64,000 bases of DNA, from assembly GCF_004011835.1 (NCBI RefSeq), contig NZ_RKLN01000005.1, positions 186,001-250,000 on the forward strand, given 5' to 3'. Of this stretch, positions 8,985 through 17,099 are shown one piece after another (the first letter of the stretch is position 1; each line of letters opens with the position of its first letter). Source of the DNA: Rhodococcus spongiicola (GTDB lineage: Bacteria; Actinomycetota; Actinomycetes; Mycobacteriales; Mycobacteriaceae). The notes beneath the pieces are model-generated. The model was not told the DNA's origin. It was given only the letters and a program-made list of their open reading frames with translations, and searched no databases. The position numbers and the translations under genes are program-made.

Positions 8985-9950
8985 CTAGATGATGTGCGCC
9001 CGGCGCAGCAACACCTTCGACGGCCCACCGATCAGGCCGCACTCGTCGAGGAATTCGATCGTCTTGCGCGAGCCTTCACGGATCATCCGATGGTAGTGCT
9101 CGTTGTTCCGCACGGCCCGCTTGGCCTCCTCGACGTCAAGTCCCGCGGCGGCGTAGACCTGCTCGTTCACCAGGCACGTGACTACGAGGTACGCGCTTAC
9201 ACCGAGAACGAGACGCTGGTAGGCACGCTTCCCGCGGGACAGGTCCCGCACTCGCCGCACCGTCTCTTCGCGCGCGAACTTGATATGCCGGGCTTCCTCG
9301 ACGACGTGAATCTTGCTGACGGTACGGATGATCGGTTGGACGCGCTCGTCCTTCATGAAGTCGCGCTGCATCATGTCGAGGATCTCCTCGACGAACAGCG
9401 TGCCGCCGTATGCGAGGGAACCCGACGCGGTGGCCTTGAAGAGGCGTGCGTACTGCAGGATCCAGGTCTTCGGCCGGTAGGACGGAATTCCCAACCGCTG
9501 CGCCGAGCGCGCGAACATCGTCGAGTGCCGGCATTCGTCGGCGATCTCGGTGAGTGCGAACTGCACGTGCGGTGTGGACGGGTCGTGAGAGTAGATGTCA
9601 CGCAGCAGCATCTGCATGAGGATCATCTCGAACCAGATGCCGGCACCGGCGATGCTCGCGGCCTCGTGCTGGGTCAGCGTGATGCGCTGATCCTCGGTCA
9701 TCCGATCCCACAGTTCGGTGCCGTACAGGCTGCACCACTCGGGGGTCATGCCGTACAAACCCTCGGGAATCGGGGCCTCCCAGTCGATCTCGACGAGCGG
9801 GTCGTACGACTTGCGGGCAGCCGATGCGAGCAGGCGGGTCGCGGTGTCCTGCCGGTCCCCGACTCGCATATGGCGGGACCCTGCAGACTCTCGGGACACT
9901 GCAGACTCGCTGGACGCTCCGCGACGTCCCCTCGGATCGGTGCTAAACAT
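8985..9950 (-). CDS. AurF-like diiron oxygenase
   Basis: A 321-aa protein of the AurF (p-aminobenzoate N-oxygenase) family. Diiron ligand motifs are visible in order: QHEAASIAGAGIWFE, EIADECRHSTMF, FVEEILDMMQRD and HVVEEARHIKF. The two E-x-x-H motifs fit a carboxylate-bridged diiron site. AurF enzymes oxidise amines to nitro groups, but many relatives in Nocardiaceae have unknown substrates. I chose the ATG at 9950 because AGGAG lies 6 nt upstream, although an in-frame TTG sits 6 nt earlier. The hydrolase gene follows on the same strand 98 bp downstream. No biosynthetic cluster surrounds it. Confidence 0.8.
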   Translation of the reverse strand: MFSTDPRGRRGASSESAVSRESAGSRHMRVGDRQDTATRLLASAARKSYDPLVEIDWEAPIPEGLYGMTPEWCSLYGTELWDRMTEDQRITLTQHEAASIAGAGIWFEMILMQMLLRDIYSHDPSTPHVQFALTEIADECRHSTMFARSAQRLGIPSYRPKTWILQYARLFKATASGSLAYGGTLFVEEILDMMQRDFMKDERVQPIIRTVSKIHVVEEARHIKFAREETVRRVRDLSRGKRAYQRLVLGVSAYLVVTCLVNEQVYAAAGLDVEEAKRAVRNNEHYHRMIREGSRKTIEFLDECGLIGGPSKVLLRRAHII

Positions 9951-10143
9951 TGTCAACTCCTGCCCCGCTGGTTGCTCACGTACTGCTCACATACAAAGCG
10001 CGTTCTTGCAGGTCACCTGCCGATAAAAGGGCAGGTCAGGCCTGTTTCCAGGCGTGTTTCGACGATAGCACCGCCCCGATGAGCGGTGTCAAGGATTATC
10101 TGTGACCGTTCGTCACCACATTCACTGACCGTGTAGCGGACAG

Positions 10144-10437
10144 CTACCAGCGCGGTCCGCGCTGAACGTCGTCGACCCGGGGACGGACGTCGACGAGATA
10201 GACGCACACAGCGATGACGGCAATCAGCCCAAGTAGGTGGACCGCCCCGAAAAGGAAGATCACGACCAGCGACGCGACGAGGACGCCGAGCCAGATCGGC
10301 TTGGTCAGCTTGTCCACCGCCGTGAACGCGTCCTTGCGCTGACGAGCTGCGTGGAAGACCGCGAACACCGCCGCAGCGAGCGCAACCATCTGCAGCGCGA
10401 ACAGGATCAGACCGGTGATGCCTTGAGGATTGAACAC
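10144..10437 (-). CDS. DUF2516 small membrane protein
   Basis: A 97-aa integral membrane protein with three predicted hydrophobic segments, at residues about 6-28, 46-66 and 66-84, and a charged C-terminal tail. It matches the DUF2516 family (Rv0476 in M. tuberculosis), whose function is unknown. It lies downstream of hbhA, as in mycobacteria, but a strong hairpin separates the two genes. The start is a GTG at 10437. Confidence 0.8.
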   Translation of the reverse strand: MFNPQGITGLILFALQMVALAAAVFAVFHAARQRKDAFTAVDKLTKPIWLGVLVASLVVIFLFGAVHLLGLIAVIAVCVYLVDVRPRVDDVQRGPRW

Positions 10438-10468
10438 CTTTCCATCCTACGAACCGACCGGGACACGC

Positions 10469-10505
10469 GCAGGCCCCCGCGCAAACGGACTGCGCGGGGG
10501 CCTGC
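10469..10505 (-). terminator. Hairpin terminator downstream of hbhA
   Basis: A perfect 15-bp stem (GCAGGCCCCCGCGCA at 10469-10483 and its complement at 10491-10505) encloses a 7-nt loop. There is no U-tract, which is normal in high-GC actinomycetes. It sits between hbhA and the DUF2516 gene. Confidence 0.8.
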
Positions 10506-10538
10506 GGCCGATCGGAAGTACGTGCGATCAGTTTCCGA

Positions 10539-11450
10539 TCAGCGGGTGGCCTTCTTCGCCGGGGCCTTCTTGGCAGCGGGGGCCTTCTTGGCAGCCGGGG
10601 CCTTCTTGGCAGCCGGGGCCTTCTTGGCAGCCGAAGGCGTGGCAGTCTTGGCGGACGCGGCCGTGGCCGTCTTGGCCGACGCGGCCTTCGTCGCTGCAGG
10701 TGCCGCCTTCTTGGTGGCCGGCTTCGGAGCAGGAGCAGCCTTGGGGGCGGCAGCCTCGACACCTTCGGCCGCAGCCGCCGACGTCGATTCGGCGCGCTCA
10801 CCGGCAGCCTCGACCCGGCTGGCGACGGAGTTGCTGGTCTCCGCCAGGCGGTTCGCGACGGTGTCGGTCGCCTCCGAGATCACGAGTGCGGTCTCGTCGG
10901 CGACTTCGCCGATGCGACCGGCGGCGCGACCGGCGAACTTCGCGGCCTGCTCACCGACGGCACGCGTCTGGCGCGCGACGGTGCCAAGCGCCTCCTCGGT
11001 CAGCTCGACTGCATCGTCGAACGCGGCCTCGGCGCGCTCGATCTGCTCCTCGACACCCGGCTGCTTGCGGATACGCTCTACGGCCTCCTCACCACGCTCT
11101 GCGAGTGCTACGTACAGGTCGGACGCGACCTTGAGGTATGCCTCGGCAACCTTGCGCAGTTCCTCAGCGCTGAAGCGCTCCCGCAGGTCGGCGAGTTCTT
11201 CGGGCAGCTCGGACGGCAGCGTCGCGAGACGCTCGCGAAGCTGTTCGACACCCTCGGACACCTCGGTGGGCAGGTTGGCCCAGCGCTCTCGGGCCTCTTC
11301 GATGCGATCGGACACGTCCATGTTGGGGTTCTCGGCGCGTTCCCGGACCTGCGACACGACGTCGGCGACGGCCTGGACGACCAGATCGCCGGTGCCGACC
11401 GCGGCATAGAACGGCGTCTTGACGTTATCGATCAACCTTGGATCAGTCAT
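10539..11450 (-). CDS. hbhA: HbhA-like heparin-binding hemagglutinin / lipid-inclusion protein
   Basis: A 303-aa protein with a long, highly charged, alpha-helical coiled-coil region (residues about 20-200, rich in E, R, A and V). Its C-terminal tail is made of Ala/Lys/Pro repeats, typical of HbhA. In mycobacteria HbhA is a surface adhesin whose methylated Lys-rich tail binds heparan sulfate. Rhodococcal relatives also coat lipid droplets. No signal peptide is present, as for HbhA. The ATG at 11450 has AGGAG about 8 nt upstream and overlaps the end of the XRE regulator gene by 8 bp, so the two are translationally coupled. Order XRE-hbhA-DUF2516 matches Rv0474-Rv0476. Confidence 0.85.
   Translation of the reverse strand: MTDPRLIDNVKTPFYAAVGTGDLVVQAVADVVSQVRERAENPNMDVSDRIEEARERWANLPTEVSEGVEQLRERLATLPSELPEELADLRERFSAEELRKVAEAYLKVASDLYVALAERGEEAVERIRKQPGVEEQIERAEAAFDDAVELTEEALGTVARQTRAVGEQAAKFAGRAAGRIGEVADETALVISEATDTVANRLAETSNSVASRVEAAGERAESTSAAAAEGVEAAAPKAAPAPKPATKKAAPAATKAASAKTATAASAKTATPSAAKKAPAAKKAPAAKKAPAAKKAPAKKATR
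10561..10632. repeat. Tandem 18-bp repeats encoding the Lys-rich HbhA tail
   Basis: Four consecutive 18-bp units (GGGGCCTTCTTGGCAGCC with one base change in the first) encode A-A-K-K-A-P hexapeptides on the minus strand. Copy number is likely to vary between strains by slippage. Confidence 0.9.
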
Positions 11451-11943
11451 TCTCGGATCTCCTGTCGAGTGGATCTGCGATCTGGTGCTCTTCTTCGTCC
11501 GAGGCAGCCACACCTTCCGGGGCCTGACCGGCGATTTCGGACTGTTTGGAATCGTTCTCCCGACAGAACGACTCGTAGATCTCGAGCAGCACCTGCTTCT
11601 GGCGTTCGGTGATGGCGCCATCGGCGAGCAGTGCGTCCCGGACCGGGCTGGGCGGGCGCTTCTCGAGAATCCCGGCCTGCATGTACAGAACCTCGGACGA
11701 GACCCGGAGCCCCTTGGCGATCTGCGCGAGGACGTCGGCAGACGGCTTGCGCAGGCCGCGTTCGATCTGGCTCAGGTAAGGATTGCTGACGCCGGCGAGT
11801 TGGGCGAGCTGACGCAGAGACACCTGCGCGGCTTCCCGCTGCGAACGGATGAAACTGCCGATGTCCTGAGCGGCGCTGCTGACAACGCGTGCCGCACCGC
11901 TCATGTCGGAACCGCTCATGTCACCGGGTTCGTCGACCACCAT
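11443..11943 (-). CDS. XRE-family transcriptional regulator (Rv0474-like)
   Basis: A 166-aa regulator with a lambda-repressor-type helix-turn-helix at residues about 25-85 (QREAAQVSLRQLAQLAGVSN, then PYLSQIERGLRKPS). The C-terminal half is acidic and of unknown function. It is the first gene of an operon with hbhA. The ATG at 11943 is preceded by AAGGAG. A clear promoter lies upstream: TTGCAA, 17 bp, TAGCGT. An inverted repeat TGCTAAC-N15-GTTAGCA encloses the -35 box, which predicts autoregulation. The same operator architecture occurs at ramB in this window. Confidence 0.88.
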   Translation of the reverse strand: MVVDEPGDMSGSDMSGAARVVSSAAQDIGSFIRSQREAAQVSLRQLAQLAGVSNPYLSQIERGLRKPSADVLAQIAKGLRVSSEVLYMQAGILEKRPPSPVRDALLADGAITERQKQVLLEIYESFCRENDSKQSEIAGQAPEGVAASDEEEHQIADPLDRRSEND

Positions 11944-11969
11944 GACTCCTTGTTCTGTATGCGTAACCC

Positions 11970-12013
11970 ACGCTAGAGCAGGGTGCTAACTATTGCAAGC
12001 GGTTTGTTAGCAC
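11970..12013 (-). promoter_or_regulatory. Promoter and palindromic operator of the XRE-hbhA operon
   Basis: The inverted repeat GTGCTAAC (11983-11990) and GTTAGCAC (12006-12013) is perfect, with a 15-bp spacer. On the minus strand the spacer carries a -35 box TTGCAA, followed after 17 bp by the -10 box TAGCGT (11975-11970). A protein bound here would cover the -35 element. Confidence 0.7.
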
Positions 12014-12039
12014 GTGTTGGGCGCCACACCGCCGTCGTG

Positions 12040-13395
12040 TCAGGCGAAGAGCATGTGGGAGATCGTGTAGATCGACAGGCCCGCAAGTGCCCCGACGACG
12101 GTGCCGTTGATTCGAATGAACTGCAGGTCCCGGCCGACCTGGAGTTCGATCTTGCGGCTCGCCTCCTCGGCGTCCCACTTCTGGACGGTCTCCGTGATGA
12201 CCGCGGTGATCTCGTCGGTGTAGTTCTCGGCGATGTACCGGGTGCCCGACAGCAGCCAGCCGTCGACCTTCCCGCGCAGTCCTGCGTCGTCGCGCAGCCG
12301 TGCTCCGAGGTTGGAGACGTTCTCGGCGATCTTGCGGCGCAATGTACTGTGCGGATCGTCGACGGATTCAACGATGAGGCGCTTGGCCACCCGCCATGTC
12401 GCAGCGGCGAGCCCGGTGATTTCCTCGCGACCCATGATCTCGGCCTTGATCGCCTCCGCCTTCGCGATGGTCGAAGGGTCGTTCTGGAGGTCGTCCGCGA
12501 ATTCGACAAGGAACCGGTTGGCGGCGAGCCTTACCTCGTGCTCGGGGTTCGAGCGAACCTTCCACGTGAACTCGACCAGTTCTCGGTAGATCTTCTCGCC
12601 CAGCATCGCGTCGACGAACTTGGGTGACCACGAAGGCGAGTCCCGGCTGATTATTCGGTCGATCGTGTCCTGACTGTTCAGTGCCCACTGGTGAGCACGC
12701 TCGGCGAGTAGGTCCAGCAGTGGCAACTGCCGGTTCTCGCGCAGCAGTTCAGCGAGGACCTTGCCGATCGGCGGCCCCCAGGCCGGCTCGGCGATCCTCC
12801 GGACGATGGTGTTGTCGATGATTGCGGTGATGTCGTCGTCCTGCACCACCTCGACCACGCCCCGCAACAGCGTCGACGTCTCCGCGGCCACCCGCTGCGC
12901 GTTCGCGGGTTCGGCCAGCCACGTCCCCAACCGCAGCGGGATCTGCGCGTTCTCAACCTTGACCGACACCACCTCGGGCGCGAGAAAATTGTCGCCGACG
13001 AAGTTGCTCAGGCTCTCACCGAGCTGATCCTTCTTCCGTTTGATGATCGCGGTGTGCGGAATCTTCAAGCCCAGCGGATGCCGGAACAGCGCGGTCACCG
13101 CGAACCAATCGGCCAGCGCACCGACCATCCCGGCCTCCGACGCGGCCCGCACGTACCCGACCCACTCTCCCGCGCCGCGGGTCTCCTGCCACCGGCAGAA
13201 GAGGTAGACAACGGTCGCGAACACCAGGAAGCCGGTCGCCACCGCCTTCATCTTCCTCAGTTCGCGACCCTTTTGGACGTCGTCGAAGGCGCCGGCGAAC
13301 GACCCGGGTCGGTCGGCCCTCCTCGTCTGAGGTTGGGGCGACCGTGCGGGCTTCGAGGGTGACTGTCCAGACTGCACTCGGTGCACATCCGACAT
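12040..13395 (-). CDS. DUF445 membrane-associated protein
   Basis: A 451-aa protein of the DUF445 family (Rv0473 in M. tuberculosis; YjiN in E. coli). After a polar N-terminus there is one clear hydrophobic segment near residues 52-70 (VATGFLVFATVVYLFCRW), then the conserved GALADWFAVTALFRHPLG block. A long helical region and a short C-terminal hydrophobic tail (GALAGLSIYTISHMLF) complete it. Function is unknown. The ATG at 13395 gives family-like length, but the ribosome binding site is poor. The upstream TetR gene is divergent with 91 bp between starts. Confidence 0.75.
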   Translation of the reverse strand: MSDVHRVQSGQSPSKPARSPQPQTRRADRPGSFAGAFDDVQKGRELRKMKAVATGFLVFATVVYLFCRWQETRGAGEWVGYVRAASEAGMVGALADWFAVTALFRHPLGLKIPHTAIIKRKKDQLGESLSNFVGDNFLAPEVVSVKVENAQIPLRLGTWLAEPANAQRVAAETSTLLRGVVEVVQDDDITAIIDNTIVRRIAEPAWGPPIGKVLAELLRENRQLPLLDLLAERAHQWALNSQDTIDRIISRDSPSWSPKFVDAMLGEKIYRELVEFTWKVRSNPEHEVRLAANRFLVEFADDLQNDPSTIAKAEAIKAEIMGREEITGLAAATWRVAKRLIVESVDDPHSTLRRKIAENVSNLGARLRDDAGLRGKVDGWLLSGTRYIAENYTDEITAVITETVQKWDAEEASRKIELQVGRDLQFIRINGTVVGALAGLSIYTISHMLFA

Positions 13396-13460
13396 TGTGC
13401 CGAACTCTGTGACCACGGTGAACAGATAGACCTCACTCCCGCAGGAGCGGCCCACTAAGC

Positions 13461-13475
13461 TGATCTTCTGGATCA
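13461..13475. promoter_or_regulatory. Possible TetR operator (inverted repeat)
   Basis: TGATC-TTCTG-GATCA is a 5-bp inverted repeat in the short region between the divergent DUF445 and TetR genes. It could be the site of the TetR protein encoded alongside. No other support. Confidence 0.3.
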
Positions 13476-13486
13476 ATCCCGAACGA

Positions 13487-14230
13487 ATGTGGCGAAACCC
13501 AGTGCCGAAGCAAACAGCAGATCTGCAGCAGACACCCGAAGAGACGATCGCCAAGCTCGAGAAGACCGACGGCCGCAAGCGCCGCTGGCGTGAGCACAAG
13601 ATCGCGCGCCGCGAGGAACTCGTCGATGGCACGATCGCCGCCATCCGCGCACGTGGCCGCGACATCGGGATGGATGACATCGCCTCGGAGATCGGCGTCT
13701 CGAAGACTGTCCTGTACCGGTACTTTGCCGACAAGAACGACCTGACCAGCGCGACCATGATGCGCTACGTCGAGACGATCCTGGCGCCGCGCATGTACGA
13801 GGCGATCGGCGAGGATCTCGACGAGTACGACCTCACCCGCGTCGCGATCTCGGCCTACGTCCATACCGTCGCCGAGGATCCCGAGGTGTACCTGTACGTG
13901 ATGACGAACAGCTCTGGGCCCAACCGTCACGTCGTCGCCGACTCCGAGCGGATGATCGCCGAACTGCTCGCCACCGTCCTCGGCGAACGGTTGCGCGGCA
14001 TGGAGATGGACTCGGGTGGCTCGGTGCCGTGGGCATACAGCGTCGTGGGCGCCGTGCAGCTCGCGACCCACTGGTGGATCTCCAATCAGTCGATGTCGAC
14101 CGACGACCTCATCGACTACCTCGTGATGATGACGTGGGGCGGGCTCTCCGGCATCGCAGCATCCAACGGTTCGCCGGCACGGTTCAAGTCGGAGCCGCAT
14201 CCGTTGTTCGGGAAGGCCGCCGACAATTGA
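13487..14230 (+). CDS. TetR-family transcriptional regulator
   Basis: A 247-aa regulator. The TetR helix-turn-helix lies at residues about 45-95 (IRARGRDIGMDDIASEIGVS, then KTVLYRYFADKNDL). The C-terminal ligand-binding half is unclassified. Position divergent from DUF445 matches Rv0472c, and the inducer is unknown. The ATG at 13487 is the longest start. An in-frame GTG at 13502 is an equally possible start, since neither has a strong ribosome binding site. Autoregulation and control of the DUF445 gene through the 15-bp palindrome at 13461 is plausible. Confidence 0.88.
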   Translation: MWRNPVPKQTADLQQTPEETIAKLEKTDGRKRRWREHKIARREELVDGTIAAIRARGRDIGMDDIASEIGVSKTVLYRYFADKNDLTSATMMRYVETILAPRMYEAIGEDLDEYDLTRVAISAYVHTVAEDPEVYLYVMTNSSGPNRHVVADSERMIAELLATVLGERLRGMEMDSGGSVPWAYSVVGAVQLATHWWISNQSMSTDDLIDYLVMMTWGGLSGIAASNGSPARFKSEPHPLFGKAADN

Positions 14231-14284
14231 CACATCTCGAGTGATCCATCTTGTGTAACCGCCGGTAACAAGTAGTGTGGCGGA

Positions 14285-14614
14285 GTGGCTGGTTATCGAG
14301 GTCCCGCCCATGTCACCGTCGCGGACCAGCACCCGGTGATCGTCGGCGTCGAACTGTCCGGAAACTTCGAACCGATCAGCGGCCGGTTCGTCTGGCGCGG
14401 CCGGGTTCGAGAACTGACGCACGCGCTGGGCAGCCCCAACGCGGTGGCCTCCGGCACAGAACTGGTCATCACGACACCGACAGCATCGGGCGTGGCACGT
14501 GTCAGCGGAACGGACCTGTGGGGAAACCACATGGTCGACGGCGTCACCCGCCCCCCTTTCCCAGCGCTGGAGGACCCTTTCCCAGGGACGGAGGACACAG
14601 AGGGAGTGCTCTAA
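14285..14614 (+). CDS. DUF4873 domain protein
   Basis: A 109-aa soluble protein that reads as a single DUF4873 domain (VTVADQHPVIVGVELSGNFE, then PISGRFVWRGRV, later DLWGNHMVDGVTRPPFP). This domain is often fused to the C-terminus of FAD monooxygenases, but here it stands alone, and its function is unknown. The GTG start at 14285 lies 6 nt after a TAGTGT -10 box, so the mRNA is probably leaderless. The upstream TetR gene ends 54 bp before it. Confidence 0.65.
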   Translation: MAGYRGPAHVTVADQHPVIVGVELSGNFEPISGRFVWRGRVRELTHALGSPNAVASGTELVITTPTASGVARVSGTDLWGNHMVDGVTRPPFPALEDPFPGTEDTEGVL

Positions 14615-14702
14615 CGTGACCAGCTGCCCAGCGGCGCGATAGTGGGCGTGAATCTCACTCGAGAGCGATCGGGCGACACCACCCCTGTGGCAAAGTCGGT
14701 GC

Positions 14703-15575
14703 ATGACGACGCACGATCGCACCAAGCGGCACCCGCTGTGGACCACCCCCGCGGTCGAAGCGCTGCGCACCACAACGCACACAAAGGTGTCGGAGATCGA
14801 CACGAAGGCCACGCCCGGCTTCGCCGGAAACAAGGCCGACGGTGAATACATGCTCGAGGAGCGTGGCGCGGTCCTCTCAGCGCTGCAAGAGATGCTCTAC
14901 GCCAACGGACGTTCGGGAGACAAGCGTTCGGTGCTGCTGATCCTGCAGGGGATGGACACCGCAGGCAAGGGCGGCATGGTGCGGCACGTGATCGGGCAGG
15001 TCGACCCGCAGGGCGTCGATCACACCGCGTTCGGTGTTCCGACACCGGAAGAGAAGCGTCACCACTACCTGTGGCGCATCAACAAGGCGTTGCCCCGCGG
15101 CGGCCAACTCGGCGTGTTCGATCGCTCCCACTACGAGGACGTGCTGGTGGTGCGTGTGCACAACCTGGTCCCCCCGGAGGTGTGGAGCGGCCGCTACCAG
15201 GAGATCAACCAGTTCGAGCGCGAACTTGTCTACAACGGGACGACGCTGGTGAAGGTCGCGATGTTCGTCTCGCTGGACGAGCAAAAGCGCCGGTTGGCCG
15301 AACGCCTCGAGCGCCGGGACAAGCACTGGAAGTACAACCCGGACGATGTCACCGAGCGGTCGCTGTGGCCTCAGTATCAAGAGGCGTACCAGGCGATGCT
15401 CGACAAGACGTCCACCGACCACGCCCCCTGGTATGTGGTGCCGTGTGATCGCAAGTGGTACAGCCGAATTGCAGTGACAGAACTGTTGATCGACGCCCTC
15501 TCACGCCTCGAGCTGGACTGGCCGCCCGCCGAGTACGACATCGAGGTCGAGAAGCAGCGCCTGGCGCGCTCCTGA
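14703..15575 (+). CDS. PPK2-family polyphosphate kinase
   Basis: A 290-aa PPK2-family enzyme. PPK2 enzymes transfer phosphate between inorganic polyphosphate and nucleotides. Walker A is LILQGMDTAGKGG (about residue 80), and the lid and Walker B-like motifs include GVFDRSHYEDVLVVRV and RLERRDKHWKYNPDD. The single-domain form is typical of the polyphosphate-dependent nucleotide phosphotransferase subgroup that phosphorylates AMP or ADP. Which nucleotide is used cannot be told from sequence by eye. No neighbouring gene is obviously in the same pathway. Confidence 0.88.
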   Translation: MTTHDRTKRHPLWTTPAVEALRTTTHTKVSEIDTKATPGFAGNKADGEYMLEERGAVLSALQEMLYANGRSGDKRSVLLILQGMDTAGKGGMVRHVIGQVDPQGVDHTAFGVPTPEEKRHHYLWRINKALPRGGQLGVFDRSHYEDVLVVRVHNLVPPEVWSGRYQEINQFERELVYNGTTLVKVAMFVSLDEQKRRLAERLERRDKHWKYNPDDVTERSLWPQYQEAYQAMLDKTSTDHAPWYVVPCDRKWYSRIAVTELLIDALSRLELDWPPAEYDIEVEKQRLARS

Positions 15576-15596
15576 CCGGCGTCACTCGCTCGAGAG

Positions 15597-15818
15597 TCAG
15601 AGCATGTGCGGTGTGCTGTGGTGCACCTTGTGGTCGTAATGGGTCACACCGCCGAAGATCCCGGCGGCGAGCGCGAACGACGCGAACGACACCAGCCCGG
15701 CGATCAACGCCCAGCCCGCGAATCCACCAGCGACGGCGACGAGGAACAGTCCCAGAGTGGCAATGCCCAGCAGCGCCAATCCGTATCCAGCCCATCCGGC
15801 GAAGTCATTGACGGTCAT
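15597..15818 (-). CDS. Small membrane protein of unknown function
   Basis: A 73-aa protein with two hydrophobic segments, at residues about 12-32 and 34-56, separated by a Gly/Ala-rich turn. It ends in a His-rich tail (HYDHKVHHSTPHML) that contains five histidines in 14 residues and could bind metal. I do not recognise a named family. It is convergent with the PPK2 gene (21 bp between stops) and lies on the same strand as adhC. The ATG at 15818 is preceded by a GAGGTGAGGAG-like purine run, so translation is well supported. Confidence 0.65.
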   Translation of the reverse strand: MTVNDFAGWAGYGLALLGIATLGLFLVAVAGGFAGWALIAGLVSFASFALAAGIFGGVTHYDHKVHHSTPHML

Positions 15819-15898
15819 AACTCCTCACCTCTCGAGTCGGTCATAACGCTACGCCGACCCGAGAAGGACAGGGACAGAACAGAAATACCGGACGGATA

Positions 15899-16939
15899 TC
15901 AGAAAGTGGCCGCGTCGATCACGAAGCGGTAACGCACATCGCTGCCGATGACGCGCTCGTACGCCTCGTTGATCTTGTCCGCGGGGATCAGTTCGATCTC
16001 TGCCCCGATCCCGTGCCGGGCACAGAAGTTCAGCATCTCCTGAGTCTGGGGGATGCCGCCGACGAACGAACCGGCCAGGCTTCGACGGTTCCTGATCAGC
16101 GAGAACCCGCTCACGGTGATCGGATTCTCAGGCAACCCCAGTTCGACGAGGGTCCCGTTGACGGCGAGCATCGCCAGGTAACGATCCATATCGAGCGGGG
16201 CCGAGATGGTGTTGAGGATCAGATCGAACCGCCCCCGCAGTGCCCTGAAAGTTTCCTTCTCCGAAGTGGCGTAGTAGTGGTCGGCGCCGAAGCGCAGGCC
16301 GTCGTCCTTCTTGCTCAGTGTCTGACTCAACACGGTCACCTCGGCACCCATCGCATGGGCGATCTTCACCCCGATGTGCCCGAGACCGCCCATGCCGGCG
16401 ATTGCGATCTTCTGACCGGGGCCGGCGCCCCAGTGCGCGAGCGGTGAGTACAGTGTGATGCCCGCGCACAGCAGTGGTGCGGCGGCGTCGAGTTCGAGCC
16501 CGTCAGGGATCGACAGCACGAAGTGCTCGTCAACGACGATGTGCGTGGAATATCCACCGGCCGTGTGCTTTCCGTCACGCCCCACGTTGTTATAGGTGCC
16601 GACATAACCGTTCGGGCAGTACTGCTCCTCACCGGCCTCGCAGCTGGCGCACGCGCGGCACGAGTCGACGAAGCATCCGACACCCACTCGGTCTCCCACC
16701 ACGTGCGTGGTGACCTCGGAGCCGATCTCGGCGACCACGCCGGTGATCTCGTGGCCGGGAACGACCGGGTAGACAGTGTGGCCCCACTCGTTGCGGGCTG
16801 TGTGGATGTCGGAGTGGCAGATGCCGGCGTATTTGATCTCGATGAGCACATCGTGCGGGCCTACGGCGCGGCGTTCGATGGTGGTCTTCTCGAGGGGGCC
16901 GCCTGCGGAGTTCGCTGCGTATGCGGAGACGTCGATCAT
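15899..16939 (-). CDS. adhC: Zinc-dependent NAD(P) alcohol dehydrogenase, AdhC type
   Basis: A 346-aa medium-chain dehydrogenase of the cinnamyl-alcohol dehydrogenase group. The catalytic zinc ligands are in AGICHSDIH and VPGHE. The four-Cys structural zinc loop is in [17 protein letters not shown], and the Rossmann glycine motif is [11 protein letters not shown]. It resembles mycobacterial AdhC (Rv3045) closely along its length. It likely reduces aldehydes with NADPH in the cytosol. The ATG at 16939 gives the normal length. The upstream frame extends further but lacks homology, and a metE terminator lies in between. Confidence 0.88.
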   Translation of the reverse strand: MIDVSAYAANSAGGPLEKTTIERRAVGPHDVLIEIKYAGICHSDIHTARNEWGHTVYPVVPGHEITGVVAEIGSEVTTHVVGDRVGVGCFVDSCRACASCEAGEEQYCPNGYVGTYNNVGRDGKHTAGGYSTHIVVDEHFVLSIPDGLELDAAAPLLCAGITLYSPLAHWGAGPGQKIAIAGMGGLGHIGVKIAHAMGAEVTVLSQTLSKKDDGLRFGADHYYATSEKETFRALRGRFDLILNTISAPLDMDRYLAMLAVNGTLVELGLPENPITVSGFSLIRNRRSLAGSFVGGIPQTQEMLNFCARHGIGAEIELIPADKINEAYERVIGSDVRYRFVIDAATF

Positions 16940-17044
16940 GCATACATGACTACCGGCTACCGGGAGGCCCGTGCAACGGACGTGGCCAGACCCGGCACGA
17001 CGTCCCCACCGCGGGCGGTGCCACGACGAACGGAAACACAGCGC

Positions 17045-17079
17045 GCCGGGGCCGGACCCGCAGACGGTCCGGCTCCGGC
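17045..17079 (-). terminator. Hairpin terminator downstream of metE
   Basis: A 14-bp stem with a single G-U type pair (GCCGGGGCCGGACC at 17045-17058 and GGTCCGGCTCCGGC at 17066-17079) encloses a 7-nt loop. It lies 21 bp after the metE stop. Confidence 0.8.
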
Positions 17080-17099
17080 ACGCCGACTGATAGGCATGC

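Noticed and set aside
10561-10632. CRISPR-like direct repeats
   Set aside because: They are contiguous coding repeats without spacers. No Cas genes are present.
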